A DNA stretch of 50,727 nt. It comes from Pseudomonadota bacterium. GTDB lineage: Bacteria > Pseudomonadota > Gammaproteobacteria > Steroidobacterales > Steroidobacteraceae. Shown here piece by piece: positions 50,570-50,727 of the stretch. The translations under genes were made by a program, and so were the position numbers. The notes beneath the pieces were generated by a model. It was not told the DNA's origin, did no database searches, and was given only the letters and a program-made list of their open reading frames with translations. The stretch is taken from the NCBI GenBank assembly GCA_021787615.1, contig JAJYLP010000014.1:1-50727 (forward strand). Reading direction: 5' to 3'. Each line of letters begins with the position of its first letter. Within the stretch, counting starts at the first letter, position 1.

Positions 50570-50727
50570 GACCGCAGCCGCCCAGCGCGGAGCGAACACC
50601 TCGATGCAGCCGTTCGGGCACGGGCTGCCGGCACCGCCAGCGATCGGAACGAACACCTACGGGTGGGCGCATCGGCGGCGACCGAATGCGCGTGCGGCCC
50701 AGTCGGCACATTGCCGAGCCACCGGTC

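Overview
The window is G+C-rich DNA, apparently from a gammaproteobacterium able to fix CO2 through the Calvin cycle and to reduce nitric oxide. Three things suggest this: a red-type (form IC) RuBisCO operon, a quinol-type NO reductase under a Dnr/Fnr-type regulator, and a minor-pilin cluster in the Pseudomonas/Xanthomonas order (fimU-pilV-pilW-pilX-pilY1-pilE). The genus cannot be told from the sequence. No tRNA, rRNA, CRISPR array, insertion sequence or prophage was found.

Layout. (1) 0.2-3.4 kb is a gene graveyard: a DsrC/TusE-like gene without its C-terminal cysteine, a broken DUF488 gene, a pelG-like 3' remnant, a SRAP (YedK-like) gene with most catalytic residues replaced, and a broken opgC. 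(2) 3.9-7.4 kb holds a secreted esterase, a GNAT acetyltransferase and a DoxX-like membrane protein. (3) 7.5-10.0 kb (minus) is a compact operon of a BNR/beta-propeller protein, a MoaD/ThiS-type sulfur carrier and a MoeB-rhodanese fusion. (4) 10.5-19.5 kb is a nitric-oxide island: Rieske ferredoxin, DUF2249 proteins, a DUF59 protein, a 12-TM NnrS-like protein, a Crp/Fnr (Dnr-like) regulator, a 7Fe ferredoxin, qNOR, NnrS and a hemerythrin protein. Three near-identical palindromes (CTTGAY-N4-RTCAAGG) and one degenerate copy lie upstream of its transcription units and probably bind the encoded regulator. (5) 19.8-25.8 kb carries NDH-2, an OsmC protein, a secreted S9 peptidase, a sugar O-acetyltransferase and a ChrR-like cupin protein.

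(6) 26.0-35.3 kb is the CO2-fixation locus: cbbL-cbbS-cbbX-cbbF-cbbP-cbbA-cbbT on the minus strand, with cbbR divergent. Together they encode RuBisCO, its red-type activase and most of the regenerative phase of the Calvin cycle. (7) 35.3-43.6 kb is a mixed segment: a broken methyltransferase, an LVIVD-repeat secreted protein behind an AT-rich tandem repeat, a HemG-like flavodoxin, a broken flavin-split-barrel gene, Dps, an SDR, a secreted peroxiredoxin and an S46 dipeptidyl-peptidase. (8) 43.8-50.5 kb is the type IV pilus minor-pilin operon, preceded by a perfect CRP/Vfr-type site. Its PilY1 has an L-type-lectin-like N-terminal region.

Taken together, the window describes an autotroph that handles NO, makes type IV pili with a lectin-like tip adhesin, and is losing several accessory genes. 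The most unusual part is the NO island, where a poorly characterised set of DUF2249, DUF59 and 12-TM genes sits next to qNOR and appears to share one regulator.
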